The notes below the pieces were generated by a model. That model worked only from the letters and a program-made list of their open reading frames with translations. It searched no databases and was not told where the DNA came from. This document shows, one piece after another, positions 17,535-28,290 of a stretch of DNA of 64,000 nucleotides. Made by a program: the position numbers and the translations under genes. Source of the stretch: Liquorilactobacillus sucicola DSM 21376 = JCM 15457 (lineage in GTDB: Bacteria > Bacillota > Bacilli > Lactobacillales > Lactobacillaceae); the NCBI RefSeq assembly GCF_000612445.1, contig NZ_BALC01000002.1, positions 1 to 64,000 on the forward strand, read 5' to 3'. The number at the start of each line of letters is the position of its first letter. Position 1 is the stretch's first letter.

Positions 17535-18205
17535 TTGGTTAAATTAGTATTATTGCGTCATGGTCAAAGTCAGGCTAATCAGACTAACACCTATACGGGG
17601 TGGACAGATTCATTGTTAACTAAAGAAGGAATGCGGCAAGCTGTAAAGGCTGGCAAGCTTCTTAATAATGAAAAAATATGGTTTTCAGCCGCCCATACTT
17701 CATCTTTGGTACGTGCAATCAAAACAGCTGATATCGTTTTAGAGATGATCAGGCAGTCAAGTATCCCAATGCGAAAGAGTTGGCGCTTAAATGAGCGTCA
17801 TTATGGAGCATTGCGTGGTGTTAATAAAGAATTTTCGCGTCAATTATACGGAAAACATCAAGTTGCCTTGTGGCGGCGCAGTTACGATGCCATTCCTCCG
17901 CTGATGGATAGCCTGATTTTGAGCGACGCTACAATAGATATCCGAGCACCATTATTCCATTGGGAGAAAGCCTAAAAATGGCTTCAAGACGGATTGTACC
18001 TTACTGGCTTGATAATATTGCCCCACAGTTACTGCATGGCAAAAACCAATTGATTGTTGCACATGGCAGCACACTACGCGCTTTGATTAAGTATATTGAG
18101 GGTATCAGCGATGAAGAGATTGATGGAGTAGAGGTTGCTAATGCAGTGCCAATTATTTATGAACTAGATCATAAATTAAGGATTGTTACTAAGAAGACAC
18201 TCTAA
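17535..18205 (+). pseudogene. gpmA: 2,3-bisphosphoglycerate-dependent phosphoglycerate mutase, frame broken once
   Basis: The N-terminal frame (17535-17975) starts at TTG and has LLRHGQSQANQ with the phosphorylated His, TGWTDSLLTKEG and ERHYGALRG. The C-terminal frame (in use from about 17954) has PLGESLK and the second catalytic His in [13 protein letters not shown]. Joining them near 17952-17955 by adding one base gives about 224 residues, close to the family length, reading [11 protein letters not shown]. Every catalytic motif is intact. This looks like a single-base deletion or a sequence error rather than an old pseudogene. The gene would act in glycolysis or as a paralogue of the main mutase. 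Confidence 0.85.
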
Positions 18206-18237
18206 GTGAATCGATATTTTCTACGTAAAATAGACAA

Positions 18238-18288
18238 AAAAAGAACCTTTTGCTAAATTTCAGTAAATATTAGCAGAAGGTTCTTTTT
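18238..18288. terminator. Bidirectional terminator between gpmA and pepC
   Basis: AAAAAGAACCTTTTGCTAA pairs with TTAGCAGAAGGTTCTTTTT across a 13-base loop between convergent genes. The A and T runs allow termination in both directions. Confidence 0.85.
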
Positions 18289-18318
18289 GGAAACTGTTAA
18301 TAAGAAGCAGTGCATTAA

Positions 18319-19656
18319 TTAAGCAAGAGAACCCATTGGATCCCATGGAGCAAGCACTTTAGGATCTTCTTTTAAGACTTTTTGTAGATCCGCAGAAAGA
18401 TATTTTTTATTTACGACGACTTGATAACAGAACTCATTCATCCAATCGTTGCTCATAACGAAGAAACCATTAGTACCGACTTTTTTACCCCATGAATTTT
18501 CAACTTTCCATTTGGTAGGTTTGTTATCAACTAAATCAACTCCTGTTAGTACCATTGCATGTGTCATCAAACTTTCACTGTAATCAAGGCGATCAGCTTT
18601 AGACATGGTGAGATCAACATCAAACAAGTCGTTTTTATGGTAAAGAGCAGTATCCATAATACCTTTTTGACGATCAGATTCCTGTCCGACATCGCAGCCG
18701 AACCATACACTTTCACCAGCCTTTAATTGCGCAATGGCAACTTGGCGGAATGTCTCCATATTGACATTTAGATGGCGTACTTGCCGCCCATCAACGACGT
18801 TTCCAAGCATCTCAACGGTGTACATGTGATTATAAGGCTTGTCTGCCGTAGGCCCATTGATGATTGATACATAATCGTCAAGATTCCAGCCGACATACTT
18901 CTCGAAGAAAGATTGAGGTGTCAAGTTACGATCAAGGTGATATTTCTTATCAGTATCGCGGTAAGCAAAATCAAACTTGGTCGGCGGTTCGCCAAAACTG
19001 TAGGCTAACATTCGATAGGATTCATCAAGCATTTGGGCCTTTGTTTCATCGATTTGTGCAGCAGATGCTTCTGTGGCAACTAACTTACGAAGTTTGACTG
19101 CATCTTTGCGTAGTTTTAGATTAAAAGTACTGTTGAATTCGTTAGATTTTGAAGAATTATAAGTTTCAGGCATTACGGACTGCGGCACGACACCATATTT
19201 TTGGATGATAGCCACGATCATATCCCACTGGCCTCCATCTTGCTGTGGTGTTGTCATCAACCAGCTGACTTTACGGTCAGAAGTTGGCAACGATGCAGTC
19301 TTAAGGACGTTTTCGTAGAAATAGTTTGCTTTTTCAAGCTTATCCCAGAAGTATGTGTAATTTTGAGATAACTCAAAGTCTTTAGGAACATTGAATTTAT
19401 TTTTGATATCGTGGCGCATTGTATTTAATGCAGCAAACATCCAGCAACGCCCAGACTGCTTCTGATTTGCAACGTCGCCCGTATCCAAATCGATTGAAAA
19501 AACCGGGTTCATCTTAACTTCAGAATGATAATCTGCAGTAGTTGCTAAGATACCATTTTTTGTTACAGCGCGCTCAATCACTGCATAATCTTGACGCTTT
19601 TCTAATGATTTTTTGAATTTAGCTAGTTGTGTTGCATCAATAGCTTTAGTCAACAA
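18319..19656 (-). CDS. pepC: Aminopeptidase C (bleomycin hydrolase-type C1 cysteine peptidase)
   Basis: PepC is a cytoplasmic papain-fold aminopeptidase of lactic acid bacteria that trims peptides from protein uptake. The active-site Cys is in QSGRCWMFAALN, the His in THAMVLTG and the Asn in VENSWG. About 445 residues and the C-terminal extension after the Asn agree with the homohexameric PepC/bleomycin hydrolase type. Possible starts are GTG 19662 and TTG 19656/19653; I prefer 19656 because AGGGAG stands about 7 bases before it. It is monocistronic. Confidence 0.93.
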   Translation of the reverse strand: MLTKAIDATQLAKFKKSLEKRQDYAVIERAVTKNGILATTADYHSEVKMNPVFSIDLDTGDVANQKQSGRCWMFAALNTMRHDIKNKFNVPKDFELSQNYTYFWDKLEKANYFYENVLKTASLPTSDRKVSWLMTTPQQDGGQWDMIVAIIQKYGVVPQSVMPETYNSSKSNEFNSTFNLKLRKDAVKLRKLVATEASAAQIDETKAQMLDESYRMLAYSFGEPPTKFDFAYRDTDKKYHLDRNLTPQSFFEKYVGWNLDDYVSIINGPTADKPYNHMYTVEMLGNVVDGRQVRHLNVNMETFRQVAIAQLKAGESVWFGCDVGQESDRQKGIMDTALYHKNDLFDVDLTMSKADRLDYSESLMTHAMVLTGVDLVDNKPTKWKVENSWGKKVGTNGFFVMSNDWMNEFCYQVVVNKKYLSADLQKVLKEDPKVLAPWDPMGSLA

Positions 19657-19742
19657 AGTCACTCTCCCTTTTTTACAATAACAATATTATATGCTAAATA
19701 AGACTACGCGTAAACTGTATTACACTGTTGTTTCAGGTGGAA

Positions 19743-20426
19743 CTAGCGAGCTTCTAAAATTTTTGGACCATCAGGGTATCCGACGATAACCGTATTAACT
19801 AAATCTAAAAAGAGTCCGTGTTCAACGACGCCAACCTGTGCGGACAGTTCAGCAGCCAGATCATGCGGATGTTCGATCATTTTCAGATGAAGGTCAATTA
19901 TCAAGTTCCCAGAATCGGTATGTTTCAATTGACCATTATTGTCTAAGCGAAATGTCGGTGCATATCCTCTTTTAGAAAAAATAGAAAACAATTTCTTACT
20001 GCCATAGGGAATAACTTCAACCGGCAGTGGGAAAGAACCAAGCTTATCTGAAAGTTTACTCTGGTCAACAATCCAAAGGTTTCGGCGTGAATTTACGGCT
20101 ACAATTTTTTCAAATAAAAGAGCTGCACCACCGCCTTTAATTCCTTGAAAATCAGCACTGATCTCGTCTGCACCATCAATAGTCAGGTCTATATTGTCAA
20201 CTTCATCAACGGATTTGAGTGGAATATTTAAAGCTGATGCTTGTTTAGCGGTTACGGTTGAGGTTACGACGCCTGTTATATTAAGCTGCTCTTCTTGAAC
20301 ACGTCTTGCGAGTGCATCAACCATAAATTTGACGGTTGAACCTGTACCTAGACCAACTGTCATACCATCATTGACCCAAGTCGCGGCTTCTTCACCAACT
20401 AACTTTTTTAGTTCATCTTGACTCAT
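19743..20426 (-). CDS. rpiA: Ribose-5-phosphate isomerase A
   Basis: RpiA interconverts ribose 5-phosphate and ribulose 5-phosphate in the pentose phosphate and phosphoketolase routes. Visible motifs are [11 protein letters not shown] (phosphate loop), TIDGADEI with the catalytic Asp region, and [11 protein letters not shown] with the catalytic Glu. The length of 227 residues is standard. I use the ATG at 20426 (AAGGTG 6 bases upstream); the frame is also open to an ATG at 20441, which would overlap the GNAT gene. The two genes are tightly spaced and probably cotranscribed. Confidence 0.95.
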   Translation of the reverse strand: MSQDELKKLVGEEAATWVNDGMTVGLGTGSTVKFMVDALARRVQEEQLNITGVVTSTVTAKQASALNIPLKSVDEVDNIDLTIDGADEISADFQGIKGGGAALLFEKIVAVNSRRNLWIVDQSKLSDKLGSFPLPVEVIPYGSKKLFSIFSKRGYAPTFRLDNNGQLKHTDSGNLIIDLHLKMIEHPHDLAAELSAQVGVVEHGLFLDLVNTVIVGYPDGPKILEAR

Positions 20427-20437
20427 TATTTTCACCT

Positions 20438-20734
20438 TCATGCATCTTTATTTTGGGAAGTTAATAGATCACTATATTCAGGATGGTGTTCAAAAAAGCT
20501 GCGCGTAAAAGGGCAAAGTGGCAGTACCTTGGAACCCTTAATGCGCACCTGTTGCAAAAAATCAGCAGTGATCTTGCCAGCTAGACCACGACCGCGATAT
20601 TCTGGAGGAACCAGTGTGTGCTCAACAACATATGTCTGGTTGTCATCGATCAGTTTGAATCCAATGTGCGCACAGGGGTCTGTTGCATCTTCCATGTAGT
20701 AATTAAATGAATTACTTGTCCATTCCGAACGCAT
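20438..20734 (-). CDS. Small GNAT N-acetyltransferase (YjdJ/YidJ-like)
   Basis: The 98-residue protein starts at ATG 20734 with GAGGTG 6 bases before it. It contains the acetyl-CoA pyrophosphate loop RGRGLAG preceded by TLVPPEY, and ends in the [14 protein letters not shown] stretch typical of the short NAT_SF/Gcn5-related YjdJ group. The acceptor is unknown. It directly precedes rpiA on the same strand. Confidence 0.8.
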   Translation of the reverse strand: MRSEWTSNSFNYYMEDATDPCAHIGFKLIDDNQTYVVEHTLVPPEYRGRGLAGKITADFLQQVRIKGSKVLPLCPFTRSFFEHHPEYSDLLTSQNKDA

Positions 20735-20861
20735 TTTCATCACCTCATTTTTTACTAAATTATAGCATAGCCCTGATTTATTCGATAGTTTGCGGTATAT
20801 CTGGGGCAATTTTGATGGTAGAATTAGAATAATAGTAATTAGAGAAATGAGAGTGATAATT

Positions 20862-21398
20862 GTGATACGAGGGTTTGAGGTAGTTAGTAAATATTCTGGA
20901 GAAAAAATTATTCTTCCAAAAAGGGCAACTAAAAATGCTGCCGGTTATGATTTTTGCGCGGCAGAAGATTTTATTGTACCTAGTGTTTGGAAAAAGAACT
21001 TTGTTAAAATACTTTGGAGTAGGTTCCACCAGAAGAAGCTGACTGCTGCTGATTATGTGGAAGCACAAGAAGAATTGCGACCATTTCTTGTACCCACTGG
21101 AATTAAGGCCTACATGCAATCAAATGAGTTTCTTTTATTAGCTAATCGTTCGAGCAATCCCCTAAAACGCAGTCTGATTCTACCTAATGGTGTAGGAATC
21201 GTTGATGCTGACTACTACGACAACGAGAGCAATGAAGGAGAAATTTTTTTCCAACTCTTAAATTTCGGGTTAAAGGATCTTGTGATTAAAAAAGGCGAAA
21301 GAATTGGACAGGGAATATTTATGCCTTTTCTATTGGCAGAGAATGAGAAAGAACCATTGGCACAGCGTGAGGGTGGATTCGGTTCATCTGGAAAATAA
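20862..21398 (+). CDS. dut: dUTP diphosphatase (trimeric type)
   Basis: The enzyme hydrolyses dUTP to dUMP and PPi, keeping uracil out of DNA and feeding dTMP synthesis. Motif I is AAGYDFCAAED, II RSSNPLKR, III GVGIVDADY, IV the GERIGQG region and V REGGFGSSG. Between motifs I and II there is a helical insert of about 35 residues, as in other Firmicutes and phage dUTPases. The start is uncertain: GTG 20862 follows GAGAGTG, while ATG 20847 and others upstream are in frame. radA begins 90 bases downstream. Confidence 0.9.
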   Translation: MIRGFEVVSKYSGEKIILPKRATKNAAGYDFCAAEDFIVPSVWKKNFVKILWSRFHQKKLTAADYVEAQEELRPFLVPTGIKAYMQSNEFLLLANRSSNPLKRSLILPNGVGIVDADYYDNESNEGEIFFQLLNFGLKDLVIKKGERIGQGIFMPFLLAENEKEPLAQREGGFGSSGK

Positions 21399-21488
21399 AA
21401 TTTCTTAAAGAATCATGTAGTTTTTAAATTATTCAAATACTTGTGCTACTATCATTCTAGATAGCCGTACTTGAAGGGAGAACATAGA

Positions 21489-22862
21489 TTGGCAAAAGTA
21501 AAAACGCAATATGTCTGTCAAAATTGTGGTTATTCTTCCCCACGCTATCTGGGACGTTGCCCTAATTGCGGTTCTTGGAATACCTTGACAGAAGAATTAA
21601 AACAACCGCAGACCACTTCAAAAAAGGCTGCACGCGTTAGCTTTGATGGTTCACGTGTCAAACCACAGCTGTTAGACAGTGTTAACACCGAAGAGAGTCC
21701 CCGTGTTAAGACACAGCTTAACGAGCTGAATCGTGTTCTAGGTGGTGGAGTGGTCCCAGGCTCATTAGTTTTGATTGGTGGTGATCCTGGAATTGGCAAG
21801 TCTACCTTACTGCTACAGGTATCGGGGCAACTTGCAGCCACAGGGAACAAAGTTTTATACGTTTCGGGTGAAGAGAGTGCGATTCAGATTAAATTAAGAG
21901 CTGAGCGCCTCAATATCGGTGGAAAAGATTTCTATTTGTATCCTGAAACGGATATGGCAAGTATTCACCAGTATATTGATAAGATGAAGCCTGATTTTGT
22001 GGTGATAGATTCGGTTCAAACCATGCAGGAGGCAGATATGTCTTCAGCTATTGGCAGTGTCTCCCAGATAAGGGAAGTTACTGCAGAACTATTGCAGATA
22101 GCTAAGACAAACGGTGTCTCTATTTTTATTGTTGGGCATGTTACTAAGGGTGGAGCAATCGCTGGCCCCAAAATACTGGAACATATGGTCGATACGGTTC
22201 TCTATTTTGAAGGTGATTTGCACCATACGTATCGTATTTTGCGTGCCGTCAAAAACCGCTTTGGATCTACAAATGAGATAGGAATTTTTGAGATGAAAGA
22301 AGGCGGGTTGGCAGAGGTTGCTAATCCATCCGAGATCTTTTTGGAGGAGCGGCTAAGAGGTGCGACTGGTTCCGCAATCGTTGTTTCATTGGAGGGGACT
22401 CGACCTATTCTTGTGGAAGTACAGGCTTTAGTGACTCCAACCGCATTTGGAAATGCTAAACGGACAACAACAGGTCTGGATCATAACCGAGTTTCTTTGA
22501 TTATGGCTGTCTTGGAAAAAAGGGCTGGGCTTTTGCTGCAGAACCAAGATGCATATCTGAAAGCTGCTGGCGGGGTTAAGTTAAATGAGCCTGCTATTGA
22601 TCTGGCGATAGCAATCAGTATTGCCTCAAGCTACCGTGATCTAGAAACGAATCCGTCCGATTGCTTTATTGGTGAACTAGGTTTGACCGGTGAAATAAGA
22701 CGGGTCAATCGTGTAGAACAGCGGGTCGCCGAAGCAGCTAAGTTGGGTTTTAAACGAGCAATCGTACCGAAAAATAATTTAACAGGTTGGACACCACCCC
22801 CACACATAGAAGTTGTGGGCGTAGCTACTTTAAGCGAAGCTTTGCGAGTCGTTTTTAAGTAA
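21489..22862 (+). CDS. radA: DNA repair protein RadA
   Basis: RadA (Sms) is a RecA-like helicase that helps branch migration in recombination and repair. The order is a zinc finger (CQNC...CPNC, residues 8-27), a RecA core with Walker [11 protein letters not shown], the family motif [11 protein letters not shown], and a Lon-protease-like C-terminal domain. I take TTG 21489 as the start because AGGGAG ends 8 bases upstream and the product then begins at the zinc finger as in homologues. The PIN/TRAM gene follows 20 bases downstream. Confidence 0.95.
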   Translation: MAKVKTQYVCQNCGYSSPRYLGRCPNCGSWNTLTEELKQPQTTSKKAARVSFDGSRVKPQLLDSVNTEESPRVKTQLNELNRVLGGGVVPGSLVLIGGDPGIGKSTLLLQVSGQLAATGNKVLYVSGEESAIQIKLRAERLNIGGKDFYLYPETDMASIHQYIDKMKPDFVVIDSVQTMQEADMSSAIGSVSQIREVTAELLQIAKTNGVSIFIVGHVTKGGAIAGPKILEHMVDTVLYFEGDLHHTYRILRAVKNRFGSTNEIGIFEMKEGGLAEVANPSEIFLEERLRGATGSAIVVSLEGTRPILVEVQALVTPTAFGNAKRTTTGLDHNRVSLIMAVLEKRAGLLLQNQDAYLKAAGGVKLNEPAIDLAIAISIASSYRDLETNPSDCFIGELGLTGEIRRVNRVEQRVAEAAKLGFKRAIVPKNNLTGWTPPPHIEVVGVATLSEALRVVFK

Positions 22863-22882
22863 GCAGAGAAGGGAGTAATTTG

Positions 22883-24004
22883 ATGCGAAGAAAAATGATA
22901 AGGCTTGTACTAACTATTTTGGGTGTTGGAGCTGGATACAGCTTTATGCCTTTTTTGTGGCTTATTATCGGAATTGAAGGGAATATCTGGGTAAATAATT
23001 TTGTAACCAACATTGTTATTGGAGTGCTGGTAATGTTTCTGGTTTCTTTATTCATTACGGACCCACTTGAAAAATTTATCCAACGGATGGAGAATCGGCT
23101 AGTACATCAAAGCCCTGATATTATTATCTCCACTAGTGTGTCGGTCATCGTTGGATTGATTATCGCGGTATTGATCTCTACTTTATTCTCGCATTCGCAA
23201 TTATTTATTTTAAATACGATCATCCCGATAGTTTTGATGGTTATTTTAGGCTATTTAGGTTTTATTGTTGGGCGAAATCACCTTGTTGATTTTAAGAAGT
23301 TTTTATTTGCAAGGCGTAAGACTGAAAAACAGCAAGCTAGTAGCAACTCTAACGTCTTAGACAGGAAGGCGGGAGACAATTTTCACAGAGCAAAACTGCT
23401 TGACACTAATATCTTAATAGATGGGCGAATCTATGATTTGGTAAAAACCGGTTTTATAGAAGGAACACTGATAGTACCTAATTTTGTGCTCTACGAACTA
23501 CAATATATAGCCGATTCAGCCGATAGCATTAAAAGAGTTAGGGGCCGCCGTGGATTGGATATTTTAAATAAACTGCGTGAAGAAAAAAAAGTTCCTGTAG
23601 AGATGTATGAAGGGGATTTTGAAGATGTACAGGAGGTCGACAGCAAGTTGATCAAGCTGGCGAAGTTGCTTGATGCAGTGATTGTGACTAATGATTACAA
23701 TCTGAATAAAGTGAGCGAATTTCAAAATGTGCAGGTTTTAAATGTGAACGCTCTAGCTAAAGCTTTAAAACCACGTGTTGTCCCCGGTGAAAGAATGAAC
23801 GTGACTGTTATAAAAAATGGAACCGAGCGTCAGCAAGGTGTAGCTTATCTTGACGATGGGACTATGATAGTAGTAGAGGACGGACGCTACTATATTAATA
23901 AACCACTTGAAGTTATCGTCACGAGTGCTCTGCAAACAGATGCAGGAAGGATGATTTTTGCTAAACCGGCGCATTCTGGACGTGAGCTTAGAGAAAAAAA
24001 TTAG
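22883..24004 (+). CDS. PIN/TRAM-domain membrane protein (YacL-like)
   Basis: Four hydrophobic segments occupy residues about 5-120. A PIN nuclease-fold domain follows (LLDTNILIDGRIYDL near 172, with acidic residues continuing through VDSKLIKLAKLL and VTNDYNLNK), and a TRAM domain closes the protein (GERMNVTVIKNG). This is the conserved YacL architecture, found next to radA and gltX in Firmicutes. Its substrate is not established; RNA is likely from the TRAM domain. The ATG at 22883 follows GGGAG. Confidence 0.88.
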   Translation: MRRKMIRLVLTILGVGAGYSFMPFLWLIIGIEGNIWVNNFVTNIVIGVLVMFLVSLFITDPLEKFIQRMENRLVHQSPDIIISTSVSVIVGLIIAVLISTLFSHSQLFILNTIIPIVLMVILGYLGFIVGRNHLVDFKKFLFARRKTEKQQASSNSNVLDRKAGDNFHRAKLLDTNILIDGRIYDLVKTGFIEGTLIVPNFVLYELQYIADSADSIKRVRGRRGLDILNKLREEKKVPVEMYEGDFEDVQEVDSKLIKLAKLLDAVIVTNDYNLNKVSEFQNVQVLNVNALAKALKPRVVPGERMNVTVIKNGTERQQGVAYLDDGTMIVVEDGRYYINKPLEVIVTSALQTDAGRMIFAKPAHSGRELREKN

Positions 24005-24122
24005 TTAAGAATATTACCCGCAGAGAGTTTATTTTTTTATTTTTTCATTGTAAAATCAATAAAGTATGGGTCGCTGCTTTGCGTGGCAGATTAAATCAGA
24101 AAAGAAAGAAGAGACATTAAAC

Positions 24123-25613
24123 TTGGCAGAAGAAAAAATTCGTGTGCGTTACGCACCAAGTCCTACAGGCCATCTCCATATTGGAAATGCTCGGACGGCA
24201 TTATTTAACTACTTATTTGCACGGCACAATAATGGTACTTTTGTAATCAGGATCGAGGATACAGATCTTAAGAGAAATATTGCTGATGGTGAGAAAAGTC
24301 AGTTAGAAAACCTGAAGTGGTTAGGAATGGATTGGGACGAAGGCCCTGATAAGCCGGGGGAAGTCGGGCCTTACCGTCAATCGGAGCGTAAGGAGATTTA
24401 CCTCCCACTTATTCAAGAATTGCTGGACAAGGGTCTAGCATACAAGTCCTACATGACTGAAGAGGAATTAATCAAGCAAAGAGAAGAACAAAAAGCGCAG
24501 GGAGAGGCACCACGTTACGTTTACGAGTATGAAGGCATGACCCCTGAAGAAATCAAGGCTAAACAAGATGAAGCTGAGGCTGCTGGATTGAAACCAGTTG
24601 TCAGAATACATGTTCCTAAAGATCAGACATACAAATTTGATGATATCGTCAAGGGACCTATTAGCTTTGAGTCTAATACGATCGGCGGCGATTTTGTCAT
24701 TCAGAAGCGGGATGGGATGCCAACATATAATTTTGCGGTTGTTGTTGATGATCATTTGATGAAGATTACGCATGTTTTGCGTGGAGATGATCATATTGCG
24801 AATACGCCTAAACAGTTGGTGGTGTACGAGGCGTTTGGTTGGGAACCACCAGTTTTTGGGCACATGACACTGATTATAAACACAGAAACAGGTAAGAAAT
24901 TAAGTAAGCGCGATGAGAGTGTTTTACAGTTTATTGAACAATATCGCGAATTGGGCTATCTACCTGATGCAATGTTCAATTTTATTACTTTGCTTGGCTG
25001 GTCGCCGGTAGGAGAAAAGGAAATCTTCAATCGAAAAGAACTTATTAAAATGTTTGACCCTAAACGTTTAAGTCGGTCACCAGCTTCTTTTGATGGTAAA
25101 AAACTTGAATGGGTTAACAACCAGTACGTGAAAAATGCAAAGGAAGACAATATTGTTGATTCTTCACTTAAACAATTGATTAAAGCTGGCCGTATTTCGG
25201 AGAATCCTGATTCTAAAACGATTGAATGGGCTCGGAAATTAATCAGCATGTATAAGCAACAGATGTCGTATACGGGGCAGATCGTTGAACTGGCTGATGT
25301 TTTCTTTAATGAACCACCAGTCCTTGATGAGGCTGCTAAGAAGGAACTGGCAGATGATAGTGCTCCAACTGTCTTAAGGGAGTTTGCTGAAAGAGTCAAT
25401 AAGTTGCCGATTTTTGATGCAACTGAAATTCAAAATACGATCTATAGCATTCAAAAAGACACAGGTATTAGGGGACGCAAATTGTATATGCCTATTAGGA
25501 TTGCAACTACTAGGGAAACACACGGACCAGAATTAGCTGCCTCAATTGAATTATTAGGACGTAAAAAGGCATTAGAGCATCTAAAAAAGACTTTGGACGA
25601 AATGGACAAATAA
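24123..25613 (+). CDS. gltX: Glutamate--tRNA ligase
   Basis: This is a class I aminoacyl-tRNA synthetase that charges tRNA-Glu and, in bacteria with an amidotransferase, also tRNA-Gln. The HIGH motif is [12 protein letters not shown] and the KMSKS-type loop is KKLSKRDES. From TTG 24123 the product has 496 residues and begins [13 protein letters not shown] like homologues; the frame extends upstream to 24066 without family similarity. I looked for and did not see a T-box leader. A terminator at 25639 separates it from cysS. Confidence 0.95.
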   Translation: MAEEKIRVRYAPSPTGHLHIGNARTALFNYLFARHNNGTFVIRIEDTDLKRNIADGEKSQLENLKWLGMDWDEGPDKPGEVGPYRQSERKEIYLPLIQELLDKGLAYKSYMTEEELIKQREEQKAQGEAPRYVYEYEGMTPEEIKAKQDEAEAAGLKPVVRIHVPKDQTYKFDDIVKGPISFESNTIGGDFVIQKRDGMPTYNFAVVVDDHLMKITHVLRGDDHIANTPKQLVVYEAFGWEPPVFGHMTLIINTETGKKLSKRDESVLQFIEQYRELGYLPDAMFNFITLLGWSPVGEKEIFNRKELIKMFDPKRLSRSPASFDGKKLEWVNNQYVKNAKEDNIVDSSLKQLIKAGRISENPDSKTIEWARKLISMYKQQMSYTGQIVELADVFFNEPPVLDEAAKKELADDSAPTVLREFAERVNKLPIFDATEIQNTIYSIQKDTGIRGRKLYMPIRIATTRETHGPELAASIELLGRKKALEHLKKTLDEMDK

Positions 25614-25638
25614 TTAGCTATGCATTTATGCTGATAAT

Positions 25639-25684
25639 AAAAAGAGTCTGGGATGAGTTTAAATTGGTCCTAGACTCTTTTTAT
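25639..25684 (+). terminator. Terminator between gltX and cysS
   Basis: AAAAAGAGTCTGGGA pairs with TCCTAGACTCTTTTT around a 14-base loop. Confidence 0.85.
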
Positions 25685-25714
25685 AATATATAATTAGAAA
25701 AAGGGGGCTAAAAA

Positions 25715-27121
25715 ATGATTCAACTTTACAATACACTGACAAATAAGAAAGAAGAGTTTAAGCCGCTTGCACCCAAAACGCTGAACATGTATGTCTGTGG
25801 ACCTACTGTGTATAACTATATTCATATTGGCAATGCACGAAGCGCAATTGTCTTTGATACCGTTAGGCGTTATTTTGAATTTCGTGGATATAAAGTTAAT
25901 TATGTTTCTAATTTTACGGATGTCGATGATAAGATCATTCGTGCTGGTCACGAATTGAAGATGACTACTAGGCAAGTAGCAGATAAATTTATCAAAGCTT
26001 TTTATGAAGATACAGATGCGCTGAATATTGAAAGGGCAACTCACAATCCGCGTGTGGTAGATATGATGGATGATATTATTGATTTTGTGAGGGTCTTGGT
26101 TGAAAAAGACTATGCATATGAGGCACAAGGTGATGTATACTACAGGGCACGTAAGTTTAAAAATTATGGTAAGCTTTCAGGTCAGTCAGTGGATGAATTA
26201 GAACAGGGTGCAAGTGCGCGCATTAATTCTGCTGAGACGCAAAGAAAAGAAGACCCCTTGGATTTTGCACTTTGGAAAAAAGCGAAAGAAGGAGAAGTCT
26301 CTTGGGATTCGCCATGGGGAAAGGGACGACCAGGTTGGCATATTGAATGTTCTGTGATGGCAACTAAGATATTAGGAAACACGATTGATATTCATGCTGG
26401 TGGACAAGATCTTGAATTTCCACATCATGAGAATGAGATTGCTCAAAGTGAAGCAAAAACGGGACAAAAGTTTGCCAATTATTGGTTGCATAATGGTTTT
26501 GTGACGATTGGTGAAAAAGATGAAAAGATGAGCAAATCGCTAGGTAATTTTATCACAGTTCATGATTTATTGAAGAAAGTTGATCCGCAAGTTATTCGCT
26601 TTTTTATGGCTACGACACAGTATCGGCGTCCAATTCGTTACAGTCAAGCTAACCTCGACGAGGCACAGACAAATCTAGCTAAAATACAAACAGCTTTTGA
26701 GAATGCGTATTATCGCTTGAAAGATGCAGAGAAAGCTGAAATTGAACCAGAACTAAAAAAGAAGATAGCAGGATATCATGATGACTTCATCAAAGCCATG
26801 GATGATGATTTCAATGCTCAGAACGGAATAGCGGTCGTGTACGAACTTGCAAAGTATACTAATGTGTATAGTTCTCAGTTTAAAGTACATCAAAGTAGTA
26901 TTGTGGCCCTGAATGCAGAATTGGAGAAATTGGTGGGGGTATTTGGTATCAGACTAAAGAAACCTATTTTGCATGATGATAGGATTGAAGGGCTGATCAA
27001 GGAGCGTAATGAGGCACGTGCAAATCATGATTTTGCAAGAAGCGATGAAATCAGAGATGAGTTAAAATCACAAGGAATAACTATTGAAGATACTCCTCAA
27101 GGAACAAGGTGGAAAAGATAA
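25715..27121 (+). CDS. cysS: Cysteine--tRNA ligase
   Basis: The class I synthetase charges tRNA-Cys. The zinc Cys is in [11 protein letters not shown], followed by HIGNARS (HIGH); ECSVMA and [13 protein letters not shown] supply other zinc ligands, and the KMSKS loop is [10 protein letters not shown]. The length of 468 residues is standard. The stop overlaps the mrnC start as TAATG, implying translational coupling into mrnC-rlmB-rae1. Confidence 0.96.
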   Translation: MIQLYNTLTNKKEEFKPLAPKTLNMYVCGPTVYNYIHIGNARSAIVFDTVRRYFEFRGYKVNYVSNFTDVDDKIIRAGHELKMTTRQVADKFIKAFYEDTDALNIERATHNPRVVDMMDDIIDFVRVLVEKDYAYEAQGDVYYRARKFKNYGKLSGQSVDELEQGASARINSAETQRKEDPLDFALWKKAKEGEVSWDSPWGKGRPGWHIECSVMATKILGNTIDIHAGGQDLEFPHHENEIAQSEAKTGQKFANYWLHNGFVTIGEKDEKMSKSLGNFITVHDLLKKVDPQVIRFFMATTQYRRPIRYSQANLDEAQTNLAKIQTAFENAYYRLKDAEKAEIEPELKKKIAGYHDDFIKAMDDDFNAQNGIAVVYELAKYTNVYSSQFKVHQSSIVALNAELEKLVGVFGIRLKKPILHDDRIEGLIKERNEARANHDFARSDEIRDELKSQGITIEDTPQGTRWKR

Positions 27122-27522
27122 TGGAAGAGCAGACCTATGAACAGATGAATGGGATTGCTTTGGCATATATGGGTGATGCCATTTACGAAGTTTATATAAG
27201 AAAACATTTATTGCAAAGCGGAATTACTAAACCGACGAAACTGCACCATAGAGCGACTCATTATGTTTCTGCTAAAGCACAAGCCTTTTTGATTGATAAA
27301 ATGAATGAAAAAGAAATCATGACGGAGCATGAGGCAGAATATTTTCGTCGTGGACGTAATGCGAAAAGTCACACATCAGCGAAAAATACATCAGTGTTGA
27401 CTTATCGAATATCAACTGGATTCGAAGCACTTTTTGGCTATCTTTTTTTGAGCGGTCAAACAGAGCGGCTCGATCGGCTGGCTGAATGGTGTATTGAAAC
27501 TGTCGAAAAGGAGAAAAAATGA
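27121..27522 (+). CDS. mrnC: Mini-ribonuclease 3
   Basis: Mini-III is an RNase III catalytic domain without the double-stranded RNA-binding domain; it matures 23S rRNA ends in Bacillus. The protein has 133 residues. The signature [17 protein letters not shown] carries the catalytic Asp, and the second acidic cluster is in the C-terminal [14 protein letters not shown] stretch with the conserved Glu. It starts at ATG 27121, overlapping the cysS stop by one base, and overlaps rlmB by 4 bases. Confidence 0.93.
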   Translation: MEEQTYEQMNGIALAYMGDAIYEVYIRKHLLQSGITKPTKLHHRATHYVSAKAQAFLIDKMNEKEIMTEHEAEYFRRGRNAKSHTSAKNTSVLTYRISTGFEALFGYLFLSGQTERLDRLAEWCIETVEKEKK

Positions 27523-28289
27523 GCTTTAATAATAAAAATAGTGGTGATGCGGATGAAAAAAGCGAATTTGTAATTGGAAGGCATCCAGCACTTGAAACAC
27601 TTAAGAATAACCAAGATATAAATAAAGTTTTCATTCAAGATCAGCTTAAAGCTGATGCGTTACTTGAAATTGCATCCATTGCAAGAAAGAAAAAAATTAT
27701 AGTTAACAAAGTTCCTAAAAGTAAATTGGACTTGCTGGCGGATAATCAAAATCACCAAGGAGTAGTTGTCGCTGTAGCTGCTTATAAATATGAAACAGTA
27801 GAAGGCTTGCTTGCTCGTACTGAAGCTGAAAATAAAGATCCGTTTTTTCTGATTTTAGATAATATTGAAGATCCACATAATCTAGGTTCAATTATACGGA
27901 CAGCTGACGCGGCAGGTGTTCAGGGAATAATAATTCCTAAGAGACGGGCAGTACAGTTGACTTCAACAGTAGCTAAAACTTCTACGGGAGCGATTGAACA
28001 CGTCCCAGTTGCTCGAGTAACTAATCTAGTTCAGACAGTCAAATTACTAAAGAAGAAGGGAATTTGGATTTTTGGAACAGACATGCATGGCACTGATTTT
28101 CGAAAGTGGAATGCACAAGGAGCTGTGGCATTAATAATAGGAAATGAGGGTAAAGGAATTTCACCATTGCTTAAGAAAGAATGTGATGAGATGCTGACGA
28201 TTCCTATGGTTGGACATGTTCAGAGCCTGAATGCTAGTGTGGCAGCTAGTCTATTGATTTATCAAGGATTTACATCAAGAGGAAACTAG
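27519..28289 (+). CDS. rlmB: 23S rRNA (guanosine-2'-O)-methyltransferase RlmB
   Basis: A SpoU-family SPOUT methyltransferase, probably acting on G2251 of 23S rRNA. The N-terminal substrate-binding domain spans residues 15-85. The catalytic domain has [19 protein letters not shown] with the conserved Asn and Arg, [12 protein letters not shown], and the knotted SAM-binding [15 protein letters not shown]. The length of 256 residues is normal. It overlaps mrnC (ATGA) and is followed after one base by rae1. Confidence 0.94.
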   Translation: MSFNNKNSGDADEKSEFVIGRHPALETLKNNQDINKVFIQDQLKADALLEIASIARKKKIIVNKVPKSKLDLLADNQNHQGVVVAVAAYKYETVEGLLARTEAENKDPFFLILDNIEDPHNLGSIIRTADAAGVQGIIIPKRRAVQLTSTVAKTSTGAIEHVPVARVTNLVQTVKLLKKKGIWIFGTDMHGTDFRKWNAQGAVALIIGNEGKGISPLLKKECDEMLTIPMVGHVQSLNASVAASLLIYQGFTSRGN

Positions 28290-28290
28290 A

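Noticed and set aside
17940-17965. Programmed ribosomal frameshift in gpmA
   Set aside because: There is no slippery heptamer or downstream pseudoknot, and the family is not known to use frameshifting.
24005-25714. T-box leaders for gltX or cysS
   Set aside because: The gaps are short and lack the T-box sequence and a specifier-type stem; only an ordinary terminator separates the genes.
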